Source of the DNA: Flavobacteriales bacterium
GTDB taxonomy: Bacteria > Bacteroidota > Bacteroidia > Flavobacteriales > Schleiferiaceae
Assembly: GCA_018623275.1 (NCBI GenBank)
Contig: JAAZVU010000003.1
Span: forward strand, 1 to 39,582
Length of the DNA stretch: 39,582 bases
Direction of reading: 5' to 3'
Position 1 is the first letter of the stretch; each line of letters opens with the position of its first letter. The notes below the pieces were generated by a model. It was not told the origin of the DNA, made no database searches, and worked only from the letters and a program-made list of their open reading frames with translations. Both the position numbers and the translations under genes were made by a program. Positions 18,701 through 25,203 of this stretch are shown here, piece after piece.

Positions 18701-20034
18701 ACTTTGGTTTGGATCCAAGTGCGCTGATGTCCCCAGGGCTAGATTTTGTGTTCGGTCGCCAGAGCGATATTAAGGCGCTTGCCGCTGCTAATGGTTGGTT
18801 GACTCAGAATACCAAGCAGCCGAATCAATTCCAAAAGACCTTTACTGAGAATTTGAATTTCCGTGCGACAGTTGAGCCTTGGCAAGATTTGAGATTGCAG
18901 ATCACAGCTACCAAAGTGGCTGGTTTGAACAGTTCATCCATCTTTAGGTACCACGATCCACTGATCGATACTACCCTAGGTTTACCGGCAGGGTTCTACA
19001 ATTTTAATCCAATGGATAACGGGAATTATTCCATTAGTTTCTTGTCCATAGGTAGTGCTTTTGAGCCAATTGATTCATCCAATTCTCCGGTTTACAATCT
19101 CTTCCTAGCAAACAGAAATATTATCTCGCAACGCTTAAGGGACAACAAGGCTTCTAACGATCCTACCTACATCGGTAATTTCATCACGGCCGCGGACGAT
19201 AGTACCGGTACTCGAGAAGGGTACGACGGGTACAGCTACAACAGTGCTGAGGTGTTAGTGCCAGCGTTTTTAGCGGCCTATGGCGGCATGGACCCGAACG
19301 AAGTGGTGTTGAATGGACGACCGAATTTGCCAATGCCGAATTGGAACCTAAACTTCAACGGACTGATGAAAATTCCATGGTTCAAGAAGAATTTCCAATC
19401 ATTTACATTGACGCATACTTACAAGAGTTTGTACACGATGAATTCGTACCAGAGCAACATGCTTCTGCAGCAGCGTATTCAGAACGGGGAACCGGCAAAT
19501 AATATTCGAAATACCAACGGTGATTTCTTGCCAATTGAGCAAATTTCACAAGTGAGCATTGCTGAGAACTTTGGACCTTTCGTTGGTCTGAACATGCGTA
19601 TGAAGAATCAAGCGAGTTTACGCTTAGATATCAAGCGCAACCGTCAAATGAATCTATCTCTGGTGAACAATCAATTGAGTGATACCAGAGGAATGGAAGT
19701 AGTAATCGGTACCGGATACATCATAAAGGATGTAAGCTTTAACATCGTGAGCGATGGCCGTCCACAGAAGATAACTTCGAATTTGGATTTGAAATTGGAC
19801 TTTAGTTTGCGCGACAACCAAACCGTAATTCGTCGCATACAAGAAGGTGTGGATCAAGTTACCGCGGGACAACGCATCTGGTCGTTGAAGGCAAGTGCAG
19901 ATTATATGCTGTCTTCAAAATTGACCGCTCGACTCTATTACGATCAAACGGTAAGTAAGTTTAAGACCTCTAATGCGTTCCCAACCTTGAATACAAATGC
20001 TGGTATTGCGTTTAGATTTAATCTTGCACAATAG
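12736..20034 (+). CDS. sprA: SprA, outer-membrane translocon protein of the type IX secretion system
   Basis: A 2432-residue protein; family members are about 2400 residues and form a giant 36-strand barrel that exports T9SS cargo and gliding adhesins. A signal peptide (FALLFIPVLSYGQ) is followed by the conserved EIIYDPTSGNYLVYRKIGD opening and a sequence matching the family along its whole length, including ETTYLDDFESSQTTIDLR and a C-terminal strand ending IAFRFNLAQ. Two low-complexity insertions stand out: a Gly/Lys/Pro-rich one at about residues 1635-1665 (KEKGSGGGGRPAGPK) and a basic-then-acidic one at about 1919-1954 (RRGAPKKEGKEEEEKEKK), both just before predicted barrel strands. It starts at the base after the ruvA stop. 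At least three genes in the window encode secreted proteins of the type it would export. Confidence 0.96.
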   Translation: MLSNWKKYLSRTIFALLFIPVLSYGQNSSDSTGTGSVDISLPEPSNYAKEIIYDPTSGNYLVYRKIGDIRLPIPEVWTVDQYRQYMYDRAEEDYMADKASMYNPTGDNPRDSEGLVPQIQTGNEALGKVFGSDLVEIRPQGMAEIRFGGRYQYVENPGIPVRNQKTFAFDFGQRIQMNVKGKIGDRLELGVNYDTEASFAFDNQMKLDFEGEEDDIIKRLEMGNINMPLNSSLITGAQSLFGLKGQFQFGNTTVTTVFSEQRSQSQSINVQGGGTTTEFYIQGDQYEANRHYFLAQFFREHYEEYLENMPLVTSPVQITKVEVWVTNERSSTQNLRNIVAFMDLGSDDKYAYRNSNANLPGVSIFPGSNVNIEGYPNNANNQLDPLTLEANIPGVRDIATANQDLSTSGFAEAREYVELANARKLDQNQYKFHPQLGYITLNQALNQDEVLAVAFQYTAGGRTYQVGEFSNDGVTPPKTLILKLLKSTVLDVRMPTWDLMMKNIYALNAFQLDREDFYMDVLYMNDETGVPIPFLPDGNLSDTLLVGVMELDRLNNNNDPFPDGIFDFVPGVTIDQQRGRIIFPVIEPFGSNLEEKLDTEQARNKYVYNALYDSTRFRAQEQTQKNKFILRGQYKSASGSEISLGAFNIPRGSVTVTAGGRTLTENQDYTVDYSLGRVRIINEGVMNSGSPIKVNFENNTLFNVQTKTFYGTNIDHKVNDHLNVGGTWLHLTERPLTQKVNIGDEPISNTIWGMNTNYSNEAPYLTRLMDALPFIETKEKSNLQFRGEFAHLIPGSPRGIRITGSETTYLDDFESSQTTIDLRSLNAWNLASTPGNQDDLFPESSLNNDLAYGYNRAKLAWYIIDPSLYTGGSAVPENIRNDPEITSDQRMREVLVKEVFPNYSLAQNEARNLAMFDLAYYPNEPGPYNFDVEGEPGISAGLSADGELVDPSSRWAGIMRPLQINNFEEQNIEFIQFWVMDPFYENDNAPDGGDLYFNLGSVSEDILKDGRQSFENGIPANGDKSQMDSTRWGYLSEIQPITEFFDNAAGAREVQDVGFDALLDSEERTWAPSGSSSYLNRIINAYGTGSVAYQSAYPDPSRDNFHFYRSDSLDAESADIMERYKAFNGTQGNSATVTVNGAPASATNVPDKEDANRDQTLSKTESYFQYRVSMRPEDLVVGQNYITDIYETNSHDLPNGMSRPTRWIQFKIPVFEPEKKVGGITDFRSIRFLRMFLREFDDPIVMRFARFELVRGEWRRFPFSLDDVRDNVPIDEDDETSFNVNAVNLEENGGRTPIPYVLPPDIERQLVYGGTQIIQQNEQSMSLEICGIEDGDARAVFRNFNFDMRMYKRLRMFVHAEAAGEFEDLNDGDLSIFVRLGSDYNGNYYEYEVPLKVTPWGELLPEDIWPTDNNIDVVFEDLKTLKLTRNAAMESDPTLSLVNKYTVTTPEGHKLSVVGAPNLGNIRTLLIGIRNPKKRSATDGDDGQAKCAEIWVNELRLSDFDNRGGWAATATASAKLADVANVNLTGTMSTIGFGSIDQTVNERNKFAERSYGVQTNVNLDKFLPQEAGIKFPMFFSFNESFKNPQFNPLDPDIDFKESLAAVDTQEERDSLRFAGQEYQMRKSINFTNVRKEKGSGGGGRPAGPKAAPKGGSKGGGVTTKGINWANSPFAISNFNTSYAFTESDRRNINIVQDHRVMHTASLNYNYQTRPKNIAPFKNKIKNKQLALIRDFNFYYLPSKVSMRTELRRQLATMQMRNTFDPAISLPVTYNKALTSKRMYDVAYDLSKGLKLDYNATAQSRVDELPGDPKTQANRDTIIAGLSSLGRPTQFHQTLNVNWQIPINKFPFMDWTSASVRYSGNYDWQTNSTAALNPQAKPELYFGNRAQNSNNIQLTANANFINFYNQIPFLRKANQGGRPQPVARRGAPQRRGAPKKEGKEEEEKEKKDSKILLGAARVAMMVRSVSLTYSQTNGTLLPGLITNPTYFGLDPSALMSPGLDFVFGRQSDIKALAAANGWLTQNTKQPNQFQKTFTENLNFRATVEPWQDLRLQITATKVAGLNSSSIFRYHDPLIDTTLGLPAGFYNFNPMDNGNYSISFLSIGSAFEPIDSSNSPVYNLFLANRNIISQRLRDNKASNDPTYIGNFITAADDSTGTREGYDGYSYNSAEVLVPAFLAAYGGMDPNEVVLNGRPNLPMPNWNLNFNGLMKIPWFKKNFQSFTLTHTYKSLYTMNSYQSNMLLQQRIQNGEPANNIRNTNGDFLPIEQISQVSIAENFGPFVGLNMRMKNQASLRLDIKRNRQMNLSLVNNQLSDTRGMEVVIGTGYIIKDVSFNIVSDGRPQKITSNLDLKLDFSLRDNQTVIRRIQEGVDQVTAGQRIWSLKASADYMLSSKLTARLYYDQTVSKFKTSNAFPTLNTNAGIAFRFNLAQ

Positions 20035-20058
20035 CGCCTGCGGAAATAAAAATCATTT

Positions 20059-20066
20059 TACATTTG
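20059..20066 (+). promoter_or_regulatory. Candidate -7 box (TACATTTG) for gcvH
   Basis: TACATTTG fits TAnnTTTG exactly and ends 16 bases before the gcvH ATG, in the 48-base gap after sprA. No convincing -33 element was found. It would let gcvH-vanZ-tonB be expressed apart from the very long sprA transcript. Confidence 0.42.
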
Positions 20067-20082
20067 TCAAAAACATACCCGG

Positions 20083-20460
20083 ATGAACTACCCAGATAAT
20101 TTAAAGTACTCAAAGGATCACGAATGGATCCGCGTTGAAGGTGATGAAGCCTTTGTTGGTATTACAGCATTTGCAGCTAGCGAATTAGGTGATATCGTAT
20201 TTGTTGATGTCGATACAGAAGGTGAATCTTTAGATCAAGACGAGGTTTTCGGTAGTGTTGAGGCTGTGAAAACTGTGAGTGATTTGTTCTTGCCTGTTGC
20301 AGGTGAGGTACTTGAGTTCAATGAAGGACTAGAAGATGCTCCGGAGGCGGTAAACGACGACCCATACGGTGAAGGCTGGATGGTTAAAATTAAGATTAGC
20401 GATGCGTCTCAATTGGACGGATTGATGGATTCAGCAGCGTATCAAGCAATGCTTGGATAA
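20083..20460 (+). CDS. gcvH: Glycine cleavage system H protein
   Basis: Lipoyl carrier that shuttles the aminomethyl group between the P, T and L proteins of glycine cleavage. The 125-residue length is standard. The lipoylated lysine is K63 in [25 protein letters not shown] at the start and [14 protein letters not shown] near the end are family signatures. gcvP and gcvT are not in the window. It lies three bases before vanZ and is probably co-transcribed with it and the first TonB-like gene. Confidence 0.97.
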   Translation: MNYPDNLKYSKDHEWIRVEGDEAFVGITAFAASELGDIVFVDVDTEGESLDQDEVFGSVEAVKTVSDLFLPVAGEVLEFNEGLEDAPEAVNDDPYGEGWMVKIKISDASQLDGLMDSAAYQAMLG

Positions 20461-20463
20461 GCC

Positions 20464-20841
20464 ATGCAAAATCCTTGGATATATAGAGCCCCTGCCATTG
20501 GTTGGGGCTTTTTAATTTTCTACGCCTGTCTTGCTCCAGTGAGTGATCTCGATCCTGGATGGGAGATTGAGATTAGCGATAAACTCGTTCATTTCATCCT
20601 TTATTTCTCTTGGACTAATTTTCTCTACTTCGCTTCTTCACGAGGCTATCGCAGACCAATTAAAAAACGAAAGGCACTCATTTATTGGCTCATTGCAGTG
20701 CTAATTGGCGGACTCATTGAGCTGCTTCAAAGTTGGATGGGGCTGGGTCGTTCAGCAGATCTTCTGGATGCCATAGCAAACAGTGCCGGTGCTGTTGCTG
20801 GTATGGTCGTCTCAAGAGTAATTCATAGAATCTTGGCATAG
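20464..20841 (+). CDS. VanZ family membrane protein
   Basis: A 125-residue protein with four predicted membrane helices. The family signatures are DKLVHFILYFSWT in the second helix region and GGLIELLQSWMGLGRSADLLDAIANSAGA spanning helices three and four; the Glu, Gln, Arg and Asp in this stretch are the conserved polar residues. The biochemical role of stand-alone VanZ-like proteins in Bacteroidota is not settled; a glycopeptide-resistance role should not be assumed. It is tightly packed between gcvH and the first TonB-like gene. Confidence 0.85.
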   Translation: MQNPWIYRAPAIGWGFLIFYACLAPVSDLDPGWEIEISDKLVHFILYFSWTNFLYFASSRGYRRPIKKRKALIYWLIAVLIGGLIELLQSWMGLGRSADLLDAIANSAGAVAGMVVSRVIHRILA

Positions 20842-20884
20842 TTTTTTGGCTTTAATTCTCATAACCCCTAAAAATGAGAAGTTT

Positions 20885-21613
20885 ATGAGCCTAAAAGTCA
20901 GAAAAACTGCTAAAGCAGATTTAGAGAACAAACGTCCCTTGTTTTTGATCCTAGGACTGGTATTGTCCTTAGGCGCTGCCTACACCGCACTAGAGTGGAG
21001 TGTTGTTGAGCGCCCACTAATGGTTGTCAATAATAGCGAGGGTGCTTTCATAGATGAAGAGGACTGGGTTGTGCCCATCACCCAAAGATCTATGCCGGCC
21101 AAGCCTTTGGCATCAACTGCTCCGAAAATTGACCCGAACATTATAAAGATTGTTCCTAATACTGCGGTTCTTCCAGCAATAGATCCGAATTTGTTTTCAG
21201 GTGTCATTGACGATGGTATCGTTGAAATTATTGATCCAGACCCAGTAGACAATGATATTTACAAGTTCACGGCAGTGGAGTCTAGACCCATTTTTAAAGG
21301 CTGTGAAGGATTGGCAACTGATGATGATCGTTTCGCCTGTTTCCAAAAGGAGCTCTTAGGTTTCGTAGCCAAAAATTTTGAGGTTACTGAAGAGATGATG
21401 ATGTTCTCTTCTGGCGAAAAGGTATTTGTGGAATTCATTATTGAAAAAGATGGAACTGTTCGCAGAGCAAAGGTCGTACGTGGTGAAGATGAGCTTATTT
21501 CCAACGAGGCTGTGCGTATGGTGAAGAGTTTGCCTCAATTTGTACCAGCAAAGATCAATGGTAAGCCCGTTAGAATGTCGTACATTCTGCCGGTAAACGT
21601 AAAGCTCCAATAA
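20885..21613 (+). CDS. TonB-like energy transducer, divergent copy without polyproline
   Basis: A 242-residue protein with one N-terminal membrane helix (RPLFLILGLVLSLGAAYTAL), a periplasmic linker of about 90 residues and a C-terminal TonB domain (VFVEFIIEKDGTVRRAKVVRGEDELISNEAVRMVKSLPQFVPAK). It is clearly paralogous to the gene at 22071. However, the polyproline linker is replaced by ordinary residues, and the family FPELARQMGIQGKVYV stretch is degenerate here (VTEEMMMFSSGEKVFV). Two cysteines (FKGCE and FACFQ) match the paralogue. The start is set at the ATG at 20885; the TTG at 20846 gives an unlikely extension. It may be a specialised or decaying transducer. It lies one base before the CTD-only gene. 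Confidence 0.8.
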   Translation: MSLKVRKTAKADLENKRPLFLILGLVLSLGAAYTALEWSVVERPLMVVNNSEGAFIDEEDWVVPITQRSMPAKPLASTAPKIDPNIIKIVPNTAVLPAIDPNLFSGVIDDGIVEIIDPDPVDNDIYKFTAVESRPIFKGCEGLATDDDRFACFQKELLGFVAKNFEVTEEMMMFSSGEKVFVEFIIEKDGTVRRAKVVRGEDELISNEAVRMVKSLPQFVPAKINGKPVRMSYILPVNVKLQ

Positions 21614-21614
21614 G

Positions 21615-22004
21615 ATGAAAAAGCATCTAATTTTTGTATTAGCTACATTTTTAAGCATTCCGGCATTTGCCCAAGAGCAAGTAGCGCCCACTTTTGAAAA
21701 TTGCCAGCACATAGAGGCTAACGGTGATATGCAAGTGTGTTTTAACAGAACGCTTATGGAGCATGTGATGACTTCATTGAAATATCCCAAAGGATTGGAA
21801 GAGGAAGGGCGTGTTTTTGTAGAAATCACGTTTGACGAAAATGGCCAATTACAGGAGCCTCAAGTCATGAAAAGTTTTTCGGAATTGGCCTCAAATGAAG
21901 CAGTTAAGGTGATGAAGTCTTTGCCGCAGGTTGTAATGCCGGCCACAGAAAATGGGAAGCCCGTTGCAATCACCTACACCATTCCGGTACAATTCAAAAA
22001 ATAA
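21615..22004 (+). CDS. Secreted TonB C-terminal-domain-only protein
   Basis: A 129-residue protein with a cleavable signal peptide (LATFLSIPAFAQ) instead of a membrane anchor, followed almost directly by a TonB C-terminal domain (KYPKGLEEEGRVFVEITFDENG ... VKVMKSLPQVVMPATENGKPVAITYTIP). The paired cysteines of its neighbours (FENCQ and QVCFN) are kept. Without anchor or linker it cannot work as a classical TonB; it could bind TonB-dependent receptors or the peptidoglycan side of the system, but that is inference. It starts one base after the preceding tonB-like stop. Confidence 0.8.
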   Translation: MKKHLIFVLATFLSIPAFAQEQVAPTFENCQHIEANGDMQVCFNRTLMEHVMTSLKYPKGLEEEGRVFVEITFDENGQLQEPQVMKSFSELASNEAVKVMKSLPQVVMPATENGKPVAITYTIPVQFKK

Positions 22005-22018
22005 CTAATAAAAACTCA

Positions 22019-22052
22019 TTTGTGCTAACGGTAGATTTGGCTATTTTAGCAC
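22019..22052 (+). promoter_or_regulatory. Candidate promoter with overlapping inverted repeat before tonB
   Basis: TTTG (22019-22022), 19 bases, then TATTTTAG (22042-22049) gives a Bacteroidota-type -33/-7 pair with one mismatch. TAGATTTG (22032-22039) is an alternative exact -7 box. Arms gtgctaa (22022-22028) and ttagcac (22046-22052) form a 7-bp inverted repeat spaced by 17 bases over this region, which could be an operator or chance. The tonB ATG follows at 22071. Confidence 0.45.
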
Positions 22053-22070
22053 CTCAATTAGTTCTAACGC

Positions 22071-22778
22071 ATGAAGAATAGAAAATCCTACAATGCAGAT
22101 GCAGAGAATAAGAAGAATCTCTTCTTGTTGATCGGTCTTACGTTGTCATTGGCGCTGACTCTCTTCACATTGGAATACAGATCTTACGAATCAGGTCCTG
22201 GTGAGCTGGGTAAGATGAGTTATGAAGATGAAGACGAGATTGCGATTATCACAAACAGAACTCCGCCGCCGCCACCTCCACCACCACCACCTGCACCGCC
22301 AGAGGTTATCCAGATTGTAGAGAACGATTTGGAGATTGAAGAGGTTGAATTTGAATCTACAGAAACTGACGAGAGCGAAGAAATCGAAATCGTTGAAGAA
22401 GTAGAGGAAGAAGAAGACGAGATTTTCAACTTTGCAGTTGTAGAGAACAAGCCAGTATTCCCTGGTTGTGAAAAGAAAGCTACTGAAGATCAGAAGTTCT
22501 TGTGTTTCAATAAGGAGATTATGAAGCACATTGGTAAAAACTTTGAATTCCCAGAATTGGCGCGCCAGATGGGTATTCAGGGTAAGGTATACGTGAATTT
22601 CGTAATCGAGAAAAACGGTAAAGTAAGTTCAGTTACTATCGCTCGTGGAGTGGATAAGTTGATTGATGATGAAGCTATTCGTGTAATCAAGAAGCTTCCA
22701 ACGTTTATTCCTGCAAAGCAACGTGGTAAACCTGTACGTATGCAATACACAGTGCCAATTAATGCAAGATTGCAGTAA
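22071..22778 (+). CDS. tonB: Energy transducer TonB
   Basis: Canonical TonB of 235 residues: one N-terminal membrane helix (NLFLLIGLTLSLALTLFTLE), a polyproline run of ten Pro after NRT, a strongly acidic segment (ESEEIEIVEEVEEEEDE-like, about residues 90-120), and a C-terminal domain with FPELARQMGIQGKVYVNFVIEKNG and AIRVIKKLPTFIPAKQRGKPV. It couples ExbBD proton-motive energy to outer-membrane receptors. A conserved Cys pair (FPGCE, FLCFN) is shared with the two genes upstream. It has its own candidate promoter and is closed by a strong terminator, so it is likely expressed independently of the other two copies. exbB and exbD are not in the window. Confidence 0.93.
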   Translation: MKNRKSYNADAENKKNLFLLIGLTLSLALTLFTLEYRSYESGPGELGKMSYEDEDEIAIITNRTPPPPPPPPPPAPPEVIQIVENDLEIEEVEFESTETDESEEIEIVEEVEEEEDEIFNFAVVENKPVFPGCEKKATEDQKFLCFNKEIMKHIGKNFEFPELARQMGIQGKVYVNFVIEKNGKVSSVTIARGVDKLIDDEAIRVIKKLPTFIPAKQRGKPVRMQYTVPINARLQ

Positions 22779-22796
22779 TTCGGTAATTGATATTTC

Positions 22797-22834
22797 AAAA
22801 AAGCCCGGGCCTTGGTCCGGGCTTTTCTATTTTT
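22797..22834 (+). terminator. Terminator after tonB
   Basis: A 10-bp perfect stem (aaaagcccgg/ccgggctttt), extended by two inner pairs around a short loop, is followed by ctattttt. It lies 18 bases past the tonB stop. The ORF-track start of cysQ at 22787 lies inside it, which argues for the later cysQ start. Confidence 0.85.
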
Positions 22835-22855
22835 ACGCCTTCAAACAATAACTCT

Positions 22856-23656
22856 ATGACCAACCAAGAAAAAGATAAACTGGTACTCATCGCTGCTCAA
22901 GCTGCGCTTAACGGTGGAGTGGAAATTCTAGAAGTATATAATAACGAGGAAACCGAGGTTGAGGTGAAAGGAGACGATAGTCCACTGACTCAAGCTGATA
23001 CTCGTGCGCACATGGCCATCATGAAGTTGCTCGAGCCTACAGGTATTCCAGTTTTAAGTGAAGAGGGTAAGCATTTGCCTTTTGAGCAGAGATCTTCATG
23101 GGGACAATTATGGATTGTTGATCCGTTAGACGGTACCAAGGAATTTATCAAGCGCAATGGTGAATTCACCGTGAACATTGCCTTGGTAGAAAATGGTGCG
23201 CCTGTTATGGGGGTCGTATATGTTCCAGTTACAGGCGAGTTATATGTTGGTGTGGGTGCTTATGGTTCGTTGAAATTGACTATTGATGCCAATTCCACTA
23301 TTTCTGGAGATGATTTAGGCAAGGGAGTACAATTGCCAATCAAGGTTGATCGTCCATTTACAGCTGTAGGTTCGCGCAGCCATATGAATGAAGAGACCGA
23401 AGAATTCTTAAAAGGATACAGAGAGGAGCACGGAGAGGTGGCTATACTTTCGAAGGGTTCATCTCTAAAGATGTGCATGGTTGCTGAAGGCTTAGCGGAT
23501 GTATATCCACGTTTCGCACCAACAATGGAATGGGATACCGCAGCTGGGCAAGCGGTAGTTGAAGCGGCTGGTTTTAAGATGGTAGAAAAGGAAAGCAGAG
23601 CTCCTTTGCGTTACAATAAAGAAGACTTATTAAATCCACACTTTATTGTGCTATAA
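22856..23656 (+). CDS. cysQ: 3'(2'),5'-bisphosphate nucleotidase CysQ
   Basis: Mg-dependent phosphatase that removes 3'-phosphoadenosine 5'-phosphate, a by-product of sulfate assimilation. The 266-residue protein from the ATG at 22856 has DDSPLTQAD (about 40-48), the metal site LSEEG (69-70), DPLDGTKEFI (89-98) and the C-terminal EWDTAAGQAVVEAAG, all signatures of the inositol monophosphatase superfamily with CysQ-type context. The tracked start at 22787 would translate through the tonB terminator and is rejected. A near-consensus -7 box (TATTTTTA, 22828-22835) overlaps the terminator tail. Confidence 0.93.
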   Translation: MTNQEKDKLVLIAAQAALNGGVEILEVYNNEETEVEVKGDDSPLTQADTRAHMAIMKLLEPTGIPVLSEEGKHLPFEQRSSWGQLWIVDPLDGTKEFIKRNGEFTVNIALVENGAPVMGVVYVPVTGELYVGVGAYGSLKLTIDANSTISGDDLGKGVQLPIKVDRPFTAVGSRSHMNEETEEFLKGYREEHGEVAILSKGSSLKMCMVAEGLADVYPRFAPTMEWDTAAGQAVVEAAGFKMVEKESRAPLRYNKEDLLNPHFIVL

Positions 23657-23683
23657 GTCTCAGTAAATCACAACGCTGTATCT

Positions 23684-23691
23684 TATCTTTG
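23684..23691 (+). promoter_or_regulatory. Candidate -7 box (TATCTTTG) for the cyoE-cox operon
   Basis: TATCTTTG matches TAnnTTTG exactly and ends 20 bases before the GTG start of cyoE. It is identical to the box before the T9SS gene at 11369. No clear -33 TTG lies at the proper spacing. It would drive the seven-gene respiratory assembly unit. Confidence 0.5.
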
Positions 23692-23711
23692 CACCTTGTA
23701 AAATTCACCAG

Positions 23712-24590
23712 GTGTCTGAAGTAAAGAAACCAACACTTTTCAAGGAGATAGTAAGACTGGGAAAGCTCCGTCTTGGCATGTCGGTTGTCTTCAGCTCTGT
23801 CGCCGGATACCTTCTCGGATATCAGGAGTTTTCATGGTTTGATCTTATCATGCTCTCTGCTGGTGGGGTGCTTGTCGTGGCGGCGTCAAATGCATTCAAT
23901 CAGATTTATGAGGTGGAACAAGATTCCCTGATGAATCGCACAAAGAACAGGCCTTTACCGGCTGGTACTCTGACTGTTGCACAAGCCTACACTGCGGCAA
24001 TCTCTGCTTTGTTAATTGGTTTGTTCATGCTGTACAGCATAAATGTCCTATCAGCATTTTTTGGTGGGATAAGTGCATTGCTCTACGCAGCGGTTTACAC
24101 CCCCTTGAAAGCACGTACTTCATTGGCTGTATTCGTAGGAGCCTTTCCTGGTGCCATTCCTTACATGCTCGGTTGGGTCGCTGCAAGAAATGATTTCGAT
24201 ATTGAGACGGGTACTTTATTTGCTCAACAGTTTTTCTGGCAATTTCCTCACTTCTGGGCGATTGCATGGTTCTCATTTGAAGATTACAAGAAAGCAGGAT
24301 ATAATCTTCTGCCATCAGGTGCAAAGGATAGGTCGACTCAGTTGTACATCATTGTTTACACTGTTTGGATGATAGCTGTAGGCATACTTCCAGCCTTTGG
24401 TATTACAGGGGACCTCACTCTGAGTTACATGGGAGCAGCTTTTGTACTCTTGTTAGGACTTTGGGTTTTAGCAAATGGAGTTCGATTGTTGAAAAGTGGA
24501 GATGATAAAGCCGCTAGAAAACTAATGCTCAGTAGTATTGGTTATCTCACAGGAATGCAGATTATATACGTCATTGATAGATTTATCTAG
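23712..24590 (+). CDS. cyoE: Protoheme IX farnesyltransferase (haem O synthase)
   Basis: UbiA-family membrane prenyltransferase that farnesylates haem b to haem O, the step before haem A for the aa3-type oxidase. The 292-residue protein has about eight helices; the two polyprenyl-diphosphate/Mg motifs are NAFNQIYEVEQDSLMNRTKNRPL and YTPLKARTSLAVFVGAFPGAIPYMLGW. The start is GTG at 23712: no in-frame ATG lies nearby, and the -7 box sits just upstream. ctaA (haem A synthase) is not in the window. It opens the oxidase block and is two bases from the first subunit III gene. Confidence 0.95.
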   Translation: MSEVKKPTLFKEIVRLGKLRLGMSVVFSSVAGYLLGYQEFSWFDLIMLSAGGVLVVAASNAFNQIYEVEQDSLMNRTKNRPLPAGTLTVAQAYTAAISALLIGLFMLYSINVLSAFFGGISALLYAAVYTPLKARTSLAVFVGAFPGAIPYMLGWVAARNDFDIETGTLFAQQFFWQFPHFWAIAWFSFEDYKKAGYNLLPSGAKDRSTQLYIIVYTVWMIAVGILPAFGITGDLTLSYMGAAFVLLLGLWVLANGVRLLKSGDDKAARKLMLSSIGYLTGMQIIYVIDRFI

Positions 24591-24592
24591 GT

Positions 24593-25171
24593 ATGGAAAC
24601 ATTAGCACAACAACGAAGAAAAGCATCAAAACCACTCCTATGGATAGGTATTGGGTCAATTATTATGGCCTTCGCTGGTTTGACATCAGGGTATGTGGTT
24701 AGCCGAACCACATTAGTAGAATCTGGAAATTGGCTGGTATTTGAATTGCCTTCAGCTTTTAACTATAGTACTATAGCAATTATAGGTTCTTCGTTAACGC
24801 TGTGGTTGGGTAAAAAAGCGATTTCAAATGGTGAGGAGGGACGCTTAAGATTGTTCTTATGGTTGACAATTGTCCTTGGTATCATCTTCTCGGTACTTCA
24901 GGTAAGAGGTTGGGGAGAGTTGATTAAAGAGCAAGTTTTCTTTACCGGGCCGGGTTCTAACCCAGCAGGGTCTTGGGTTTACGCCATTTCTCTCTTTCAT
25001 CTCGCTCACCTAGGTGGTGGTATTATTTCACTTCTTTACACTACGGTAAGGGCGTATGGTGGAAAGTATTCTCAGGAAGACCATCACGGTGTTCAGTTGG
25101 CTTCAATCTACTGGCATTTTGTGGACCTTTTGTGGATATATTTATTCATCTTTTTGACTCTTATTCGTTAG
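24593..25171 (+). CDS. coxC: Cytochrome c oxidase subunit III, short paralogue
   Basis: A 192-residue haem-copper oxidase subunit III-like protein with five predicted helices. Features include SGYVVSRTTLVESGNW after the first helix and the family C-terminus HGVQLASIYWHFVDLLWIYLF. It lacks the long hydrophilic loop of the next gene. Two consecutive subunit III genes are normal in Bacteroidota; which one joins the mature complex, or whether both do, cannot be read from sequence. It is co-transcribed with cyoE. Confidence 0.9.
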   Translation: METLAQQRRKASKPLLWIGIGSIIMAFAGLTSGYVVSRTTLVESGNWLVFELPSAFNYSTIAIIGSSLTLWLGKKAISNGEEGRLRLFLWLTIVLGIIFSVLQVRGWGELIKEQVFFTGPGSNPAGSWVYAISLFHLAHLGGGIISLLYTTVRAYGGKYSQEDHHGVQLASIYWHFVDLLWIYLFIFLTLIR

Positions 25172-25203
25172 ATTTGCACGAATCATAATTCAAAACACTC
25201 GTT

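Noticed and set aside
20842-20884. T run after vanZ as a terminator
   Set aside because: There is no hairpin before the T run; only 43 bases separate the genes, which probably share a transcript.
22191-22529. Minus-strand ORFs rich in Trp/Arg, Gly or Ser opposite tonB
   Set aside because: Shadow of the polyproline and acidic codons of tonB; no start context or family resemblance.
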